A stretch of 13,262 nt of DNA from Paenibacillus sp. FSL H7-0331 (GTDB lineage Bacteria > Bacillota > Bacilli > Paenibacillales > NBRC-103111). Where the stretch lies: the NCBI RefSeq assembly GCF_001956045.1, contig NZ_MRTH01000077.1, positions 1-13,262 on the forward strand, in the 5' to 3' direction. The position numbers and the translations under genes are program-made. The first letter of the stretch is position 1, and each line of letters begins with the position of its first letter. The notes beneath the pieces are model-generated. The model saw only the letters and a list, made by a program, of their open reading frames with translations. It made no database searches and had not been told where the DNA came from. This document shows, one piece after another, positions 11,880 through 13,262 of the stretch.

Positions 11880-12163
11880 ATGAGAATTGACATTGAAAGA
11901 CAATTGGACAATGGACAAAGAGGCAATACATATTTTGGTTTGATGAAAGTAGAAAGACACTCTGGGTAGATGAATACAACTTACTTCAAAAAGAAACCCC
12001 TAGACATAAATATAGGATTGTTCAACAGTATAAAAGAATTCCATCACGATCTGATCTTAACAATCTAACTAAGGAAGAAGTCCCAATGGAAGATGATATT
12101 AGAGAGGCAGCAATAAATTCACTCGTTGCTCAAATTAAGGTAGACTTTTGGACGAGAAATTGA
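11880..12163 (+). pseudogene. Small unknown-family gene with a frameshift near 11915
   Basis: ATG 11880 follows GGAAGAGG and encodes MRIDIERQLDNG, then changes to the wrong frame. The frame one base off continues TKRQYIFWFDESRKTLWVDE, then ETPRHKYRIVQQYKRIPSRS, EEVPMEDDIREAAINSLVAQ and ends IKVDFWTRN at TGA 12161-12163. Joined, this gives about 94 residues with a coherent pattern (I-DI-RQ-NG, FWFDE, T-RHK-R, -VP-DD---A, I-V--W) that I recall from small hypothetical proteins of Bacillales and Paenibacillus. One lost A in GGACAAAG would explain it. A sequencing error is possible. Confidence 0.55.
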
Positions 12164-12165
12164 GG

Positions 12166-12187
12166 CAATAAAATAGATATTTTATTG
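12166..12187. terminator. AT-rich hairpin after the frameshifted gene
   Basis: CAATAAAAT (12166-12174) and ATTTTATTG (12179-12187) form a 9-bp stem around AGAT, three bases after the stop. It is AT-rich and without a T-run, so a weak signal at best. Confidence 0.3.
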
Positions 12188-12254
12188 GGCTATAAAACAA
12201 GGAGACCTCAGTATCACGTATTAGGACTGCTGCTTAAATAAGGAGGATAATGAG

Positions 12255-12635
12255 TTGTTAAATGAATTTGTTGACGATTATGATTCCGATTGGTTTTGGA
12301 GTATTATTTCAGTATCTGCTATAAACAGACAAAAGCTAAAAGAAATCCTATCAGCTTTCAGCAAAGAAGATATCATAAAGTTTCAGGAGCAATTCCTTGA
12401 TGCTTCAATCGAATTACAAGATGAACCTTATTTAGCGTTTATGGAACAATCCGAAGATGGAGTAGAAGATATTGCAAATTGGATAGTTAGCAATGGCAAA
12501 ACTTTTTACAATCATATTTTAAACAATCCGGAAGAAATACCACATTCAGTGAATAACGTTACGGATCAAATATTGTACGGAGTGGCCGATGAGGTTTGCT
12601 ACGAAATTTATGGCGAATCAACAGGGGTTTACTAG
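12255..12635 (+). CDS. DUF4240 domain protein, 126 aa
   Basis: TTG 12255 is placed eight bases after AAGGAGG (12240-12246). The sequence follows the DUF4240 pattern: DWFWSIISVS at the start, LSAFSKEDIIKFQEQFLDAS, then SEDGVEDIANWIVSNGKTFY and a HILNNPEEIP end. The central GCSDDxFDYFRxWLI-type motif is present in a changed form (QSEDGVEDIANWIV). The family is small, helical and cytosolic with unknown function, often seen among orphan or immunity genes. It lies alone behind the frameshifted gene and is followed after 57 bases by the DUF2441 gene. Confidence 0.75.
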   Translation: MLNEFVDDYDSDWFWSIISVSAINRQKLKEILSAFSKEDIIKFQEQFLDASIELQDEPYLAFMEQSEDGVEDIANWIVSNGKTFYNHILNNPEEIPHSVNNVTDQILYGVADEVCYEIYGESTGVY

Positions 12636-12692
12636 TACGTGATCGCTATGCCAGGACTCGTTAAAAGGATAGTTTCATTAGGAGGCTCTAAC

Positions 12693-13202
12693 TTGGAGTA
12701 CATAGAGAGTGCAGAATATTATCATATACAACGCAATAAGCGTTGGGGTGAAAAGGATAATTGGGAAATCGGTGATGAAATTGAAGTTGGAACCATGCAG
12801 AATAAACTGATGGAGAGTAGATTTAATACTGACTATAATATGAATCCAGAATTAGATTTTAAATCTGAATTCATGAGACTTAGAAATAAACAGTTAGATC
12901 AAATTGATATACATTACCTTGAAGATATGAGTGGAGAATGGAGAGAATATATTACAAAAACAAGAGAATATATATTTGAAATAGAGCGAATACAAATTAA
13001 TTCAAATCTACCATCAAGATTCAGATGTTTATTCGTAACTGATTTGAATGGATTAACATACTGGAAACCACTTTTAGGAAACACTCAGAATCCAACAATT
13101 TATAAATTATCACTATCTGGGCGCATCCATAAGGCTAACGAGAAATTTGTCAGACTTAATACCAACAGTCAGGATTTTAATCACACTGGATTGTCAACAT
13201 AA
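12693..13202 (+). CDS. DUF2441-like protein, 169 aa
   Basis: The start is TTG 12693, seven bases after TTAGGAGG. The frame is open to GTG 12639, but the 18 extra residues would be encoded by the ribosome site region. The N-terminus YYHIQRNKRWGEKDNWEIGD matches the YHIxRxxxWxxGDxIxIG start of DUF2441; then come REYIFEIERIQINSNLPSRF with CLFVTD, WKPLLG and YKLSLSGRIHKANEKFVRL, which also fit. DUF2441 proteins are of unknown function and resemble ADP-ribosyltransferase-like or immunity orphans in their occurrence; no catalytic claim is made. The last 60 bases of the window after its stop hold no recognisable gene. Confidence 0.7.
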   Translation: MEYIESAEYYHIQRNKRWGEKDNWEIGDEIEVGTMQNKLMESRFNTDYNMNPELDFKSEFMRLRNKQLDQIDIHYLEDMSGEWREYITKTREYIFEIERIQINSNLPSRFRCLFVTDLNGLTYWKPLLGNTQNPTIYKLSLSGRIHKANEKFVRLNTNSQDFNHTGLST

Positions 13203-13262
13203 AACTGGACAATATTTATGAGGGGATTTTTCTAGCTTCAATGGGAGTGAGATACCCCAAAG

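Noticed and set aside
1..13262. CRISPR array, tRNA, rRNA, transposase or insertion sequence ends
   Set aside because: No regularly spaced repeats, cloverleaf-like sequences, transposase motifs or terminal inverted repeats were found on reading both strands.
13203..13262. Start of a further gene at the right edge (ATG 13218)
   Set aside because: The frame closes after five codons; the remainder is too short to judge.

Overview
The window reads as an AT-rich accessory region of a Gram-positive member of the Bacillales. Almost every gene has an AGGAGG-type ribosome binding site 5-9 bases ahead of ATG, GTG or TTG. A copper-amine-oxidase-like secreted domain, the DUF families present and an agr-like locus with a kinase-free sensor would all fit Paenibacillus or a relative. 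The genus is an inference. No rRNA, tRNA, CRISPR array, transposase or intact integrase was seen.

Left block (1-4530): mostly small, tandem, same-strand genes, each with its own ribosome binding site. They include a DUF1871-like protein, a zinc ribbon, two small membrane proteins, a secreted protein, a 47-residue membrane peptide and a DUF5071 protein. A DUF7662 gene is cut by an in-frame stop. Such collections of orphan DUF genes resemble the immunity or orphan arrays that trail polymorphic toxin loci, but no toxin lies in this window.

Middle block (4560-8230): phage-derived material resembling the SPbeta family. It holds a frameshifted YolD-like gene on the minus strand, a free-standing protein resembling the N-terminal region of NAD-dependent DNA ligase, two small unknown genes, a DGQHR/DndB-like protein and an integrase-fold protein without the catalytic H-x-x-R. 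The last matches the expected form and length of the SPbeta lysogeny repressor MrpR (YopR). A strong terminator closes the block.

Communication block (8245-11420): an agr-like quorum-sensing locus behind a good promoter. It encodes an AgrB-type peptidase with the His and Cys at the right spacing, a polytopic protein like the AgrC sensor but with no kinase, a 39-residue autoinducer precursor, and two separate LytTR proteins without receiver domains. No histidine kinase or response regulator receiver is present, so signal transfer cannot be classical phosphorelay. A likely alternative is direct control of a LytTR factor by the membrane protein, as in streptococcal LytTR/membrane-inhibitor pairs. 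Oddities: the first two genes lack ATG, GTG or TTG at the expected start, and the autoinducer lacks a Cys or Ser where the ring should form. The space between the two LytTR genes holds two clear palindromes and a long leader.

Right block (11457-13262): again small DUF genes, with an unknown 89-residue protein, a frameshifted small gene, a DUF4240 protein and a DUF2441 protein. The left and right blocks look alike, which suggests that the phage-like and agr-like material lies within, or was inserted into, an orphan or immunity gene array.
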